A DNA stretch of 13,966 bases from RBG-16-64-13 sp963718375 (lineage in GTDB: Bacteria > Actinomycetota > Thermoleophilia > RBG-16-64-13). The position numbers and the translations under genes were made by a program. Under the pieces are notes generated by a model that ran no database searches, was not told the DNA's origin, and saw only the letters and a program-made list of their open reading frames with translations. Position 1 is the stretch's first letter. The number at the start of each line of letters is the position of its first letter. Location: the NCBI GenBank assembly GCA_963718375.1, contig CAVQZD010000014.1, positions 1 to 13,966 of the forward strand, given 5' to 3'. Positions 7,692 to 13,966 of the stretch are shown here, piece after piece.

Positions 7692-7731
7692 GCCGGCACC
7701 ACGGCAAAGACCTCACCCCCGGGGACCGCCG

Positions 7732-7762
7732 TTGCACCTCTGTTAGCTTTCAGGGTTAGAAT
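7732..7762 (+). promoter_or_regulatory. Candidate promoter for the AI-2E family gene
   Basis: TTGCAC (7732-7737) and TAGAAT (7757-7762) are separated by 19 bases, slightly long for a sigma-70-type promoter. The implied leader of about 60 bases contains a small hairpin (ACCGC/GCGGT, 7774-7788). Tentative. Confidence 0.3.
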
Positions 7763-7827
7763 GTATTTCATCGACCGCGACCGGCGGTTCTGTCGACGGT
7801 CAAGCACCAATTGGAGGCGAGGCATTA

Positions 7828-9043
7828 ATGACTCAAGATGGCCCAGCGTCCGCTGTCCCGGAGCCGGAGTCAACCTCTGCGGATGAGGCCACTGGCGTGA
7901 CCAAGCCCGGTGAACTGGAGAAGACCCGTGTATCACCAGCGGACTTGGCGGCCCCCAAACGGGAGAGTCTCCTGAGCGGTCCTGTGCGCCTGCTTCTTCC
8001 GCTCACACTGGCGGCCATCCTGATCTTGGCGATGAAGAGCATGTCGAGCATCCTCAACCCGTTGTTTCTCGCCCTCTTTCTCACCATGGGCGCCGCCCCC
8101 GCCCTTGCTTGGATGCGGCGCAGGGGGATGCCGGCCTGGCTGTGCATAGTCATCGTCTCGGTCGTCTTGGTCGCCGCCGTCACCCTGTTCATGCTCGTCA
8201 TGCTTTCGGCAGTCACACAGTTGGACGATAAGATGCCCGGCTACCAGGCGAATATCGCCCAAATGGAGGCTACTATGACTGCCTGGTTCGCCGAGCGGGG
8301 GATAGACATCAGCAGTCTGACCAGTGATTCGCTCAGCCCAGAAGCTGCCACTAGCGCGGTCAAGGGGCTCCTGTCCAGCATAGTCAACATCATGGGCAGT
8401 GTCTTCTGGATAATCCTGCTCCTGCTCTTCATGGTCGCCTACGTGTACTCACTCCCGAGGAAGCTCAGCGAAGCCATCAGGGTGAATGAGCGGGTGGCTC
8501 GAATCCTTCGCCAATTTCGGCGAGACGGTCAAGACCTTCCTCTTCACCAAAGCGTGGCTGAGCGGCCTGGTCGCCGTCATGGTGACCGCCATCTACTACA
8601 TTTTTGGCGTGGACTTTGCTCTGGTTTGGGGGCTGCTGTTCTTTGTGATGAGCTTCATCCCCAATGTCGGCTTCATACTGTCGGTCGTACCCGTGTTCTT
8701 CATAACCTTGCTGGAGTTCGGCTTCTCCCGGGCGGCGGTCGTAGTCAGCATCGTCATCGTGATCAACACGATCGTCGACAACTACTTCTCGCCCAAGATC
8801 ATGGGCAAGAATCTGGGCTTGAGCACCCTGACCGTCTTCGTCTCAGTGTTCTTCTGGGGATGGGTCCTCGGCGGACTGGGGGCGCTGATGTCGGTGCCGC
8901 TCATGCTCATGGTCAAGCTGCTCTTCTTTGATTCCTTTGAGAGCACGCAGGCGATCTCGGACCTCATGGCCACACCTGTGAGAGAGTTCGGCAAGCAAAA
9001 GCGGCACAAGAAGGGCAAGAAACAGGTCGCCGCGGCCGACTGA
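7828..9043 (+). pseudogene. AI-2E/PerM-family membrane protein split by a +1 frameshift
   Basis: Two overlapping frames encode the two halves of one AI-2E family (PF01594) membrane protein. The first frame (from ATG 7828, with GGAGG at 7813-7817) gives a polar N-terminus of about 50 residues, helices near residues 53-70, 75-98 and 103-130, and an amphipathic stretch ending about VNERVARILR (residue 228). After that the frame turns to Arg/Gly/His-rich text until its stop at 8931. The other frame, open from before 8486 to 9043, continues with FANFGETVKTFLFTKAWLSG and the family core GVDFALVWGLLFFVMSFIPN, then VDNYFSPKIMGKNLGL. Together they make about 404 residues, a normal family length. The switch lies around 8487-8510 and needs one extra or two missing bases. 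The cause may be an assembly error, a real mutation or, less likely, recoding. Some relatives export small molecules or act as antiporters; the role here is unknown. Confidence 0.82.
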
Positions 9044-9054
9044 TGACCGGCTCG

Positions 9055-10923
9055 CTAGCGGAGTTCTCGCAGCTTCTGCACCATTAGGAACACTGCCAGC
9101 GACGCGAGCGCTACCACGATTATCCACAGCCAGAAGTGACCTATTAGGAGTATCGCGGTGATGACTGCAAGGACGGCGGCTATGCCTGTGATCGTCCGGG
9201 CATACTCCCCCCGAAGGATGGACTCGATGACGACAAAGGCGACCGCCATCAGCGTCAGCGCCATCCACACGTAACCGCGCGCGAGTACTAGTACAGTCAC
9301 GAGCCCCAGCAAGATGACGCTGAGGCTGATCGCCCCCCAGGCCTCGGCCGCCCGGTTGAACCGCACGTCCTTCTGAGCCACGGGCTGGCCCAGCTTCTTG
9401 ATGTGTGCGCGTGGATCGGGCTTGTTTCCGGCCTTGAGCAGAGCCAACCTGTGCTGAAGGGCGCCCAGTATCGCCTCGTTCTCGGAGGACTCCCGCCTAA
9501 GGCCACTCAGCTCCTCACGAAGGACGGCCGCTTTCTGCGCGAGCGCCATGTGTCGGTCGACGAGATGAGGGTTGCCTTCCATACCGTTCATCTCGACGCC
9601 GAGGGACTGGAGTTCGACACTCTTCAGGGCGGTCGACTTCTGCAATTCCTCATGCCTCGCCTGGATGCGGGAGCAATCCTCAGACAACAGGTCGACGGCG
9701 TGGGGCGGGGGTGGCTCGGTATCCAGTCCGGCGAAGCGCAAGGGGTCGTACCAGCTCTGCCGAGGAGAACCCCCCCGGTTATACATGGGGCCAGCGGGAG
9801 CGTTCTCGCCGGAGATCGGGTCATGCGCATAGAGACCCCACAGCCCGCGATACTTGCTGACCCACGGCGTCGCTTCGTCGACGACCACCGCGTCCCACTG
9901 GTACGGCTGCGCCGGGCCGATGCTCTTCCCATCACCCCTGGCGAAATCGACGAAGGGGATCCGGAACGGGTCTCGGGTCCTGCCAGCCTGGCCAAGGGTG
10001 CGAGTCCAGAACGAACTGAGGCCGCGAGCGACAGTGCCCATCCATTTGGGCACCGGCAGCGGCACGGGAGATTGGTATTCACCCTGGCGGAAGTAGGAGG
10101 CGTGAGATCCGGCGCCCGCCCAAACCACGGGGTGACCGTCCACGAGGTCGAGTTCCCCCCGATCATCCCAGCGCCTGCGCAAGTCGACACCGTGGAAGTC
10201 GTGCGAGGCGTAGGCTGCCCACTCCGGATGGAGCCGGCCGTCCTGCTCATACAGGTAGACGACGATATTCTCCCAATCCGATTCGTGGTCGTTGACGCCG
10301 TGGAACCCGGAACGCCAGCTGTTGTAGTAGTAGAAGAACCAGTATTGAAGGACCGTCCAGCCACCTTGTCGGACCACCCGGCCGTAGTAGACGTACTTCT
10401 CATCGTCACGGAGAGCCTGGTTGTAGTCCAGCTCCGCCGCCGCGGCGGTCACCGGGGACACCTTGCCACGAAAGAAGAACGATACCGAGAACAGGGCGTC
10501 GACAACCCGGGGCAGAAATCCACCTCGCGCGAGTCTTCCCCTTCCCGGCCTGAACACGTTCCCGCTCTCGCGGCGCTCACGCGCGACCTCGGCGAGCACT
10601 CGGGCACTCTCGGCCAAGCCGATCGCCTCGTTGAAACGCAGATACTCAATGGTCCCGAACGGGTATTCCCTGGGCTCGACCAATGCGTCGACGTCGAGGT
10701 CCCCCTCGTCTATCAGTCTCTCCTCTCGTCCGTCGGGATAGTGGGCCCAGAGGCTGGCCTGAGAAACATATCGCTCGATGTCCGTAGGGAAGAACTGCTC
10801 CCCTTGCGTGAAGCGAACGATAGGTTCGAACCTCCGGAGTAGCTCGAGATCTCCGGCGTCGCGGGACGCCGACAACGTCTCGGTGGCCGCCGCCGCCTCG
10901 AGGTGTGTGAGTTCTTGCCTCAT
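9055..10923 (-). CDS. Vps62-like domain protein with coiled coil and C-terminal membrane anchor
   Basis: The 622-residue protein has three parts. Residues about 30-400 resemble the Vps62 family (PF06101): aromatic-rich YWFFYYYNSWRSGFHG (194-209), then DHESDWENIVVYLYE (212-226), AYASHDFHG (237-245) and HPVVWAGAGSHASYF (264-278). Residues about 412-505 are charged and predicted coiled coil. Residues about 528-616 hold four membrane helices, ending in a short basic tail (KLRELR). The Vps62 group is named from a yeast sorting mutant and has no established biochemical activity; HExDWE and GSHA look like conserved surface or active-site motifs, but that is inference. No signal peptide is seen, so the large domain is probably cytosolic. 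The ATG at 10923 is preferred, seven bases after the upstream stop; an ATG at 10998 would run into the previous gene. The ribosome binding site is weak, suggesting coupling. Confidence 0.8.
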   Translation of the reverse strand: MRQELTHLEAAAATETLSASRDAGDLELLRRFEPIVRFTQGEQFFPTDIERYVSQASLWAHYPDGREERLIDEGDLDVDALVEPREYPFGTIEYLRFNEAIGLAESARVLAEVARERRESGNVFRPGRGRLARGGFLPRVVDALFSVSFFFRGKVSPVTAAAAELDYNQALRDDEKYVYYGRVVRQGGWTVLQYWFFYYYNSWRSGFHGVNDHESDWENIVVYLYEQDGRLHPEWAAYASHDFHGVDLRRRWDDRGELDLVDGHPVVWAGAGSHASYFRQGEYQSPVPLPVPKWMGTVARGLSSFWTRTLGQAGRTRDPFRIPFVDFARGDGKSIGPAQPYQWDAVVVDEATPWVSKYRGLWGLYAHDPISGENAPAGPMYNRGGSPRQSWYDPLRFAGLDTEPPPPHAVDLLSEDCSRIQARHEELQKSTALKSVELQSLGVEMNGMEGNPHLVDRHMALAQKAAVLREELSGLRRESSENEAILGALQHRLALLKAGNKPDPRAHIKKLGQPVAQKDVRFNRAAEAWGAISLSVILLGLVTVLVLARGYVWMALTLMAVAFVVIESILRGEYARTITGIAAVLAVITAILLIGHFWLWIIVVALASLAVFLMVQKLRELR

Positions 10924-10930
10924 GCCCGCA

Positions 10931-11413
10931 TCACCGCGCTTCCACTTGGAATTCCTGGTGGACCGACGTCTGGTTGAGCACGAGTAGTAGGACCACACCC
11001 GCCAGCATGCTCAGATACTTGGGCTGTCCGCTGAAGTAGGCGACCAGTCCGACGATGAGCGATAACGCAGTCCAGGTCATGGTGGCGACCCAGGCCCATC
11101 TGCGTCTCAGCAGGAAGCCGATCAGGAAGATCAGGGCAAGCGCACCGAAGAAGAGATACACACCGCCGAGGACCAGACGCTGCCCTTCGGGCGTGAGCGC
11201 GCCCGCCGCCACCGAAGCGTTCCCGAGCCCGCGCGTGAAGACGTCCAGTTCGAGGAGCAGAGACACGCCGTTGGCGAAGTAGGAGGCCATCGCCAGGAAC
11301 ATGATGAGTGCCGCCACGACCAGGGGCGCAGACATTCGGCGCCGTCGCTTGGCCGGTCGCGCCGCCTCTTCGTTCGCCTGCGGTGCGTCTGCGACCTGTT
11401 TCTCCTCTGGCAT
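10931..11413 (-). CDS. Small four-helix membrane protein, unknown function
   Basis: The 160-residue protein begins with a polar, basic N-terminus of about 28 residues (ending KRRRRM), followed by about four membrane helices (roughly 30-50, 73-98, 103-123, 127-147). I do not recognise a family. The ATG at 11413 is fixed by a very strong ribosome binding site, GGAGGAGG at 11421-11428, seven bases upstream; the ATG 14 codons further upstream is therefore unlikely. It is the first gene of an operon with the Vps62-like protein, whose start follows seven bases after its stop. The basic N-terminal run before the first helix predicts a cytosolic N-terminus. Partnership in the membrane with the Vps62-like protein is suggested only by the tight spacing. 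Confidence 0.75.
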   Translation of the reverse strand: MPEEKQVADAPQANEEAARPAKRRRRMSAPLVVAALIMFLAMASYFANGVSLLLELDVFTRGLGNASVAAGALTPEGQRLVLGGVYLFFGALALIFLIGFLLRRRWAWVATMTWTALSLIVGLVAYFSGQPKYLSMLAGVVLLLVLNQTSVHQEFQVEAR

Positions 11414-11590
11414 ACGCCGACCTCCTCCAAACATCACAAGTGACCCCGACGCCACCAGCCCCGGGTTCCCCGTCCGTCAGCCGGCGACGGTCCGAGCCTC
11501 CGACTGACGATATCAGACTTGTCGACCCCCGGGTTGCGGTCGCACAGCAGGAGGACAGGACGTCATCGACATTTCGGGGGCAAACGAACT

Positions 11591-11622
11591 GGGGCGCACC
11601 GGCCGTGCGGCCGGTGCGCCCC
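11591..11622 (-). terminator. Strong hairpin terminator after the DUF1269 gene
   Basis: A perfect 14-base stem (GGGGCGCACCGGCC and its complement) with a GTGC loop starts 12 bases after the DUF1269 stop. On the minus strand it is followed by AGTTCGTTTGC, a poor U-tract. Stem strength and position support termination. The rest of the gap to 11414 shows nothing I can assign with confidence. Confidence 0.7.
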
Positions 11623-11634
11623 ACACTGGCAGAC

Positions 11635-12141
11635 CTAGTCTACGAGTGCTTCGTCGATGGCCTTCTTGAGCTCCTCGGCGTCCTCGTCTACCTGCTTCTT
11701 CATGACCTTGGCGGCCCGCTTGAGGAATCGGTCGATCCCCTCATCGGGGGTGACGATCGCCACCAGGATGATCCCGGCTTCTCCCGTGTCGAGCGTGTCG
11801 CCCAGTTCCTTGATGTCGTCGCGCTTCAGACCCTTCGAGAGGTGACCCCCGAGTAGGCCGGCACCTCCGCCGACCAAGGCGCCGGCGAGGAGGGTAACGG
11901 GGAAGATGAGGCCGATGACCGCCCCAGCGGCCGCGCCTATCTTCAGGCCCTTCCCGCGAGAGGTGGCGTCGGTGTCGTGGATCTTGACGGACCCATCCTC
12001 GTTCTTGGTGAAGAGGGCGGACTCATACTTGCCGATCCACTTCTCCTTGTGCAGCTCTTTGATGCCTTCGTAATCCGCTGTGGCGTCTGCCAACGACCCG
12101 TAGGCCGCCCCGTAGATGATCCCGAACTCATTCGCTCCCAC
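11635..12141 (-). CDS. DUF1269 family glycine-zipper protein
   Basis: The 168-residue protein matches the DUF1269 pattern: an N-terminal alpha/beta part (FGIIYGAAYGSLADATADYEGI at its start; D24, Y25), a KIHDTD strand (53-58), then a Gly/Ala-rich hydrophobic hairpin at 67-100 (GAAAGAVIGLIFPVTLLAGA and a second run of Gly). A strand-rich region around residue 125 (GIILVAIV) and an acidic C-terminal helix follow. Function is unknown; the Gly-rich segment suggests membrane association or self-assembly. The GTG start at 12141 is set by AAAGGAG (12147-12153) five bases upstream. An in-frame ATG at 12279 lies inside the tRNA gene and would give a false 46-residue extension (MVEQLTRNEQVWGSIPHAG is tRNA read as protein). 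A strong hairpin follows the stop. Confidence 0.85.
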   Translation of the reverse strand: MGANEFGIIYGAAYGSLADATADYEGIKELHKEKWIGKYESALFTKNEDGSVKIHDTDATSRGKGLKIGAAAGAVIGLIFPVTLLAGALVGGGAGLLGGHLSKGLKRDDIKELGDTLDTGEAGIILVAIVTPDEGIDRFLKRAAKVMKKQVDEDAEELKKAIDEALVD

Positions 12142-12221
12142 AACTGCTCCTTTCGATCGTGATGGTTGGTTGTTCCCTTTATCGACAAGGATGATGCGGG
12201 GTCGGACTCTTCTTCCGGGTA

Positions 12222-12294
12222 AGCCAGCGTGGGGAATCGAACCCCAGACCTGCTCATTACGAGTGAGCTGCTCTACCATCTGAGCTACGCTGGC
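12222..12294 (-). tRNA. tRNA-Thr (anticodon CGT)
   Basis: The minus strand folds into a full cloverleaf of 73 bases: acceptor GCCAGCG/CGCTGGC, D-stem GCTC/GAGC, anticodon stem GCTCA/TGAGC with loop CTCGTAA (anticodon CGT, reading ACG), T-stem TGGGG/CCCCA with loop TTCGATT, and discriminator T. The CCA end is not encoded. The bases just outside the gene (CGGG before, CCCG after, then CTTCTTC with GAAGAAG) can extend pairing of the precursor. Confidence 0.96.
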
Positions 12295-12336
12295 CCGAAG
12301 AAGAAGTGTGTCGCGCTGGATACGGAGCCAGGCGCC

Positions 12337-12351
12337 GCGCTCCGCGAGCGC
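12337..12351 (-). other. Hairpin in the leader before tRNA-Thr
   Basis: GCGCTC-CGC-GAGCGC is a perfect 6-base stem with a 3-base loop, flanked by AGGCGC/GCGCCT that could form an alternative longer stem. It lies between the ricT stop and the tRNA, just downstream of the candidate tRNA promoter. It could end ricT transcripts, but there is no U-tract. Confidence 0.4.
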
Positions 12352-12354
12352 CTT

Positions 12355-12383
12355 AGTTTAGAAGCTGCCGCTGCGGCTGACAA
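12355..12383 (-). promoter_or_regulatory. Promoter for tRNA-Thr
   Basis: The minus strand shows TTGTCA (12378-12383; five of six to TTGACA), 17 bases, then TAAACT (12355-12360; four of six to TATAAT). The implied start is about 55 bases before the mature tRNA. It may also serve the DUF1269 gene, because no terminator separates the two. Confidence 0.55.
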
Positions 12384-12403
12384 GCCCGAGTCGCCGCGCA
12401 TCC

Positions 12404-13678
12404 CTACGACCCGGAGCCACCGCCCCCATTGCCGCCGCCGTTCCCGGGTGCCCCAGGCGCGCCGCCCGAGCCGGGCTTTCGTGGTCTGCGCCGGCGACGC
12501 GGTCGCTTGGACGCGCCTCCTTGGCCGCTAGTCCCCTGGCTCGGGGCTTGCCCACCGCCCGTTCGTTCTCCGGGCGGACGAGAGCCTGTCTGCTGGCCGC
12601 CCGATGCGACTGCAGCGCCCTCGCCGGCCGGCTGACCCTGGTCCGGTCCGCGGCCGCGACCCCGGCGCCTGCTTCGCGATCTCCGCGAACGACCGGGGCG
12701 AGAGCCCTCACTCTTGCCCTGCGTAGACTCGCCACCCTCACCAGCACCGGCACCGGCGTCAGACGCGGGCTGCGAGAAATCAGGACCCTCTCCTACCATG
12801 GACCTTCCTAGACCTGGGGGAAGATCCCAAGGGGACGGTGCCGGCGGTTTCTCCTCGGGGGTGAAGAGCAGAGATCCGTCCGCCTGGCACTCACACTGGC
12901 ACAAGCGAACTTCTCCATGCGAGCCATCTTCCATCTTCACGGCCACTGATTCTTTGGTCAGCATATAGCCTGACACCACTCCGTCGCCCTCCGGGGTGCA
13001 CACGCGGGTGCCTTTGGCGGGTGACTCCTTGCGGAAGCAGACGTACTGGTCCTGCTCATACTTGAGACAGCACATCAGACGACCACATAGACCGGAGATC
13101 TTGGTCGGGTTGAGCGGTAGATTCTGCTCTTTGGCCATGCGGATAGAGACCGGATCATCATCACCCGGGAACACCGTGCAACACAGAGCGCGACCGCAGG
13201 GACCCAGACCGCCGACCATACGCGCCTCTTCGCGCGCGCCCACCTGTCTGAGCTCGATGCGCGTCTCCAGTGCCTGGGACAGGTCCGCCACCAGTGTGCG
13301 AAAGTCCACCCGCTCCTCAGAGAAGAAGCTGAAGGTTATCTTCTCGCCACCAAGACCGATCTCGGCACCGACCAGCTTCATGTCGAGACCATGGCTGCGG
13401 ATCATCTCTCTGCAGGTGGCCATAGCCTCGCGACGCAGGCTCTCCGAAGCGGCCTGCGTCTCGAGATCCTTGTCCGTAGCGATGCGCTGGACCTTCTTCA
13501 GCGCCGCAGCGATATCCGAATCATCTACTTCATGGGGCGCTTCGACGACTTCGCCGATCTCAGGTCCGGTGGCGGTCTGCACCACCACGCGGTCCCCCTC
13601 CGCCAACGCGAGACCGGCAGGATTGAAGTGATACACCTTCGGTCCGCCGGAAAAGACTACCCCTACGACTTCGGCCAC
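12404..13678 (-). CDS. ricT: RicT/YaaT (PSP1 domain) protein with extended Arg/Gly-rich tail
   Basis: The 424-residue protein has the PSP1 domain signature with paired cysteine motifs: GPCGRALCC (C161, C166, C167) and GLCGRLMCCLKYE (C198, C203, C204). In Bacillus, RicT with its partners RicA and RicF binds [4Fe-4S] clusters and acts with RNase Y in mRNA maturation. The conserved part ends near residue 275. The remaining 150 residues are Pro, Gly, Ser and Arg-rich, with basic clusters (SRPGRSRRSRSRRRGRGRG at 326-344; KRPRRRRRPRKPG at 391-403) and a Gly-rich end. That is much longer than the Bacillus protein's tail and looks disordered and nucleic-acid-binding (inference). The GTG start at 13678 is set by AAGGAGG (13689-13695), ten bases upstream within holB. 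The start overlaps the holB stop by one base (TAGTG). The holB-yaaT order is the same as in Firmicutes. Confidence 0.9.
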   Translation of the reverse strand: MAEVVGVVFSGGPKVYHFNPAGLALAEGDRVVVQTATGPEIGEVVEAPHEVDDSDIAAALKKVQRIATDKDLETQAASESLRREAMATCREMIRSHGLDMKLVGAEIGLGGEKITFSFFSEERVDFRTLVADLSQALETRIELRQVGAREEARMVGGLGPCGRALCCTVFPGDDDPVSIRMAKEQNLPLNPTKISGLCGRLMCCLKYEQDQYVCFRKESPAKGTRVCTPEGDGVVSGYMLTKESVAVKMEDGSHGEVRLCQCECQADGSLLFTPEEKPPAPSPWDLPPGLGRSMVGEGPDFSQPASDAGAGAGEGGESTQGKSEGSRPGRSRRSRSRRRGRGRGPDQGQPAGEGAAVASGGQQTGSRPPGERTGGGQAPSQGTSGQGGASKRPRRRRRPRKPGSGGAPGAPGNGGGNGGGGSGS

Positions 13679-13966
13679 TAGTTCAGGGCCTCCTTGATGG
13701 AACGAAACATGTCCCCGATAGCGCATCGGGCATCAACATTATAGCGGAGCCTCTCCTGGGCCTTGCTCACGGCCACCACAGCTTCAGAATATGCCAGCGG
13801 TCCGGAACAAGACCCCAGGGTCCGCAGCTCCTGCAGCCGGTCCAGATTGTGCACGCCGCCTTCCGCACCCGCGGAGACCAGAGCCAGGTCCCTGTACCAA
13901 CAAGCCAGAGTCCTGGTGGCTAGCTGCAGACCGCTTGTGACTAGGCGGCGCTGCTGCCTCTTCGCG
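13678..13966 (-). CDS. holB: DNA polymerase III delta-prime subunit, C-terminal part (cut by window end)
   Basis: Reading the minus strand from base 13965 gives 95 residues with no start, ending TAG at 13678-13680. The C-terminal pattern WYRDLAL, then VHNLDRLQEL, then KAQERLRYNVDARCAIGDMF, resembles the helical collar domain of the clamp-loader delta-prime subunit (helix with W-RD, Asn-Asp loop, and RLxxNV). The AAA+ domain and zinc module lie beyond the window. The position directly before ricT, with a one-base overlap, supports the call, since holB precedes yaaT in Firmicutes. Delta-prime helps load the sliding clamp onto DNA. Confidence 0.85.
   Translation of the reverse strand, partial: AKRQQRRLVTSGLQLATRTLACWYRDLALVSAGAEGGVHNLDRLQELRTLGSCSGPLAYSEAVVAVSKAQERLRYNVDARCAIGDMFRSIKEALN

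Noticed and set aside
8486..9043. An independent 185-residue gene starting at the ATG at 8486.
   Set aside because: The segment is the second half of an AI-2E family protein whose first half lies just upstream in another frame; the ATG lacks a properly spaced ribosome binding site.
9403..10842. A 479-codon open frame on the plus strand opposite the Vps62-like gene.
   Set aside because: It is low in family-like pattern and rich in Val, Arg and Gly repeats; the minus strand has conserved motifs, coiled coil and membrane helices, so the plus frame is an antisense shadow.
12142..12279. A 46-residue N-terminal extension of the DUF1269 protein starting inside the tRNA.
   Set aside because: It is the tRNA-Thr sequence read as protein; a strong ribosome binding site places the true start at 12141.
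13679..13726. A longer RicT start at an ATG within the holB gene.
   Set aside because: The 16 extra residues are out-of-frame holB sequence; the GTG at 13678 has a good ribosome binding site and gives the standard PSP1 N-terminus.

Overview
This is a high-GC bacterial window with ordinary chromosomal gene organisation. It carries twelve protein-coding genes (one broken by a frameshift, one cut by the window end) and one tRNA gene. I see no insertion sequence, phage gene, CRISPR array or integrase, and no stretch over 300 bases without a gene; the largest gap is about 220 bases (11414-11634). The host is probably an anaerobe or lives in low oxygen, because it carries an oxygen-independent radical SAM sulfatase-maturating enzyme. 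The holB-ricT pair with high GC would fit a deep-branching actinobacterium (Coriobacteriia-like) or a high-GC Firmicutes relative. That placement is inference from gene content only.

Layout. 2-781 (+): DUF4239/bestrophin-like membrane protein, ending at a long hairpin. 848-2329 (-): cytosolic type I sulfatase with a cysteine-type CTAGR maturation site. 2330-2523: divergent control region holding a 16-base exact match to the classical tetO2 operator. 2524-4937 (+): a six-helix membrane protein of unknown function, coupled by a 4-base overlap to a SulP anion transporter with a STAS domain. 4989-6281 (-): CPA1-type cation:proton antiporter. 6367-7656 (-): anaerobic sulfatase-maturating enzyme (anSME) with an extra C-terminal SEC-C zinc motif. 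7828-9043 (+): AI-2E/PerM-family membrane protein split by a +1 frameshift near 8490-8510. 9055-11413 (-): a two-gene operon of a four-helix membrane protein and a Vps62-like protein fused to a coiled coil and four membrane helices. 11635-12141 (-): DUF1269 glycine-zipper protein. 12222-12294 (-): tRNA-Thr(CGT) with its own promoter. 12404-13678 (-): RicT (PSP1/YaaT) with a long Arg/Gly-rich tail. 13678-13966 (-): the C-terminal end of HolB, overlapping ricT by one base.

How the genes may work together. The clearest functional link is sulfatase plus maturase: the anSME would convert Cys56 of the sulfatase to formylglycine. The SulP transporter diverges from the sulfatase across the tetO-like site, so the three loci may form a sulfate-ester/anion module, possibly under a TetR-family repressor that is not in the window. 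The right-hand side is conserved housekeeping (holB-ricT-tRNA) followed by envelope-type genes. The least explained elements are the Vps62-like membrane fusion with its small partner, the unknown protein coupled to SulP, the tetO-like operator, and the RGG-like tail on RicT.
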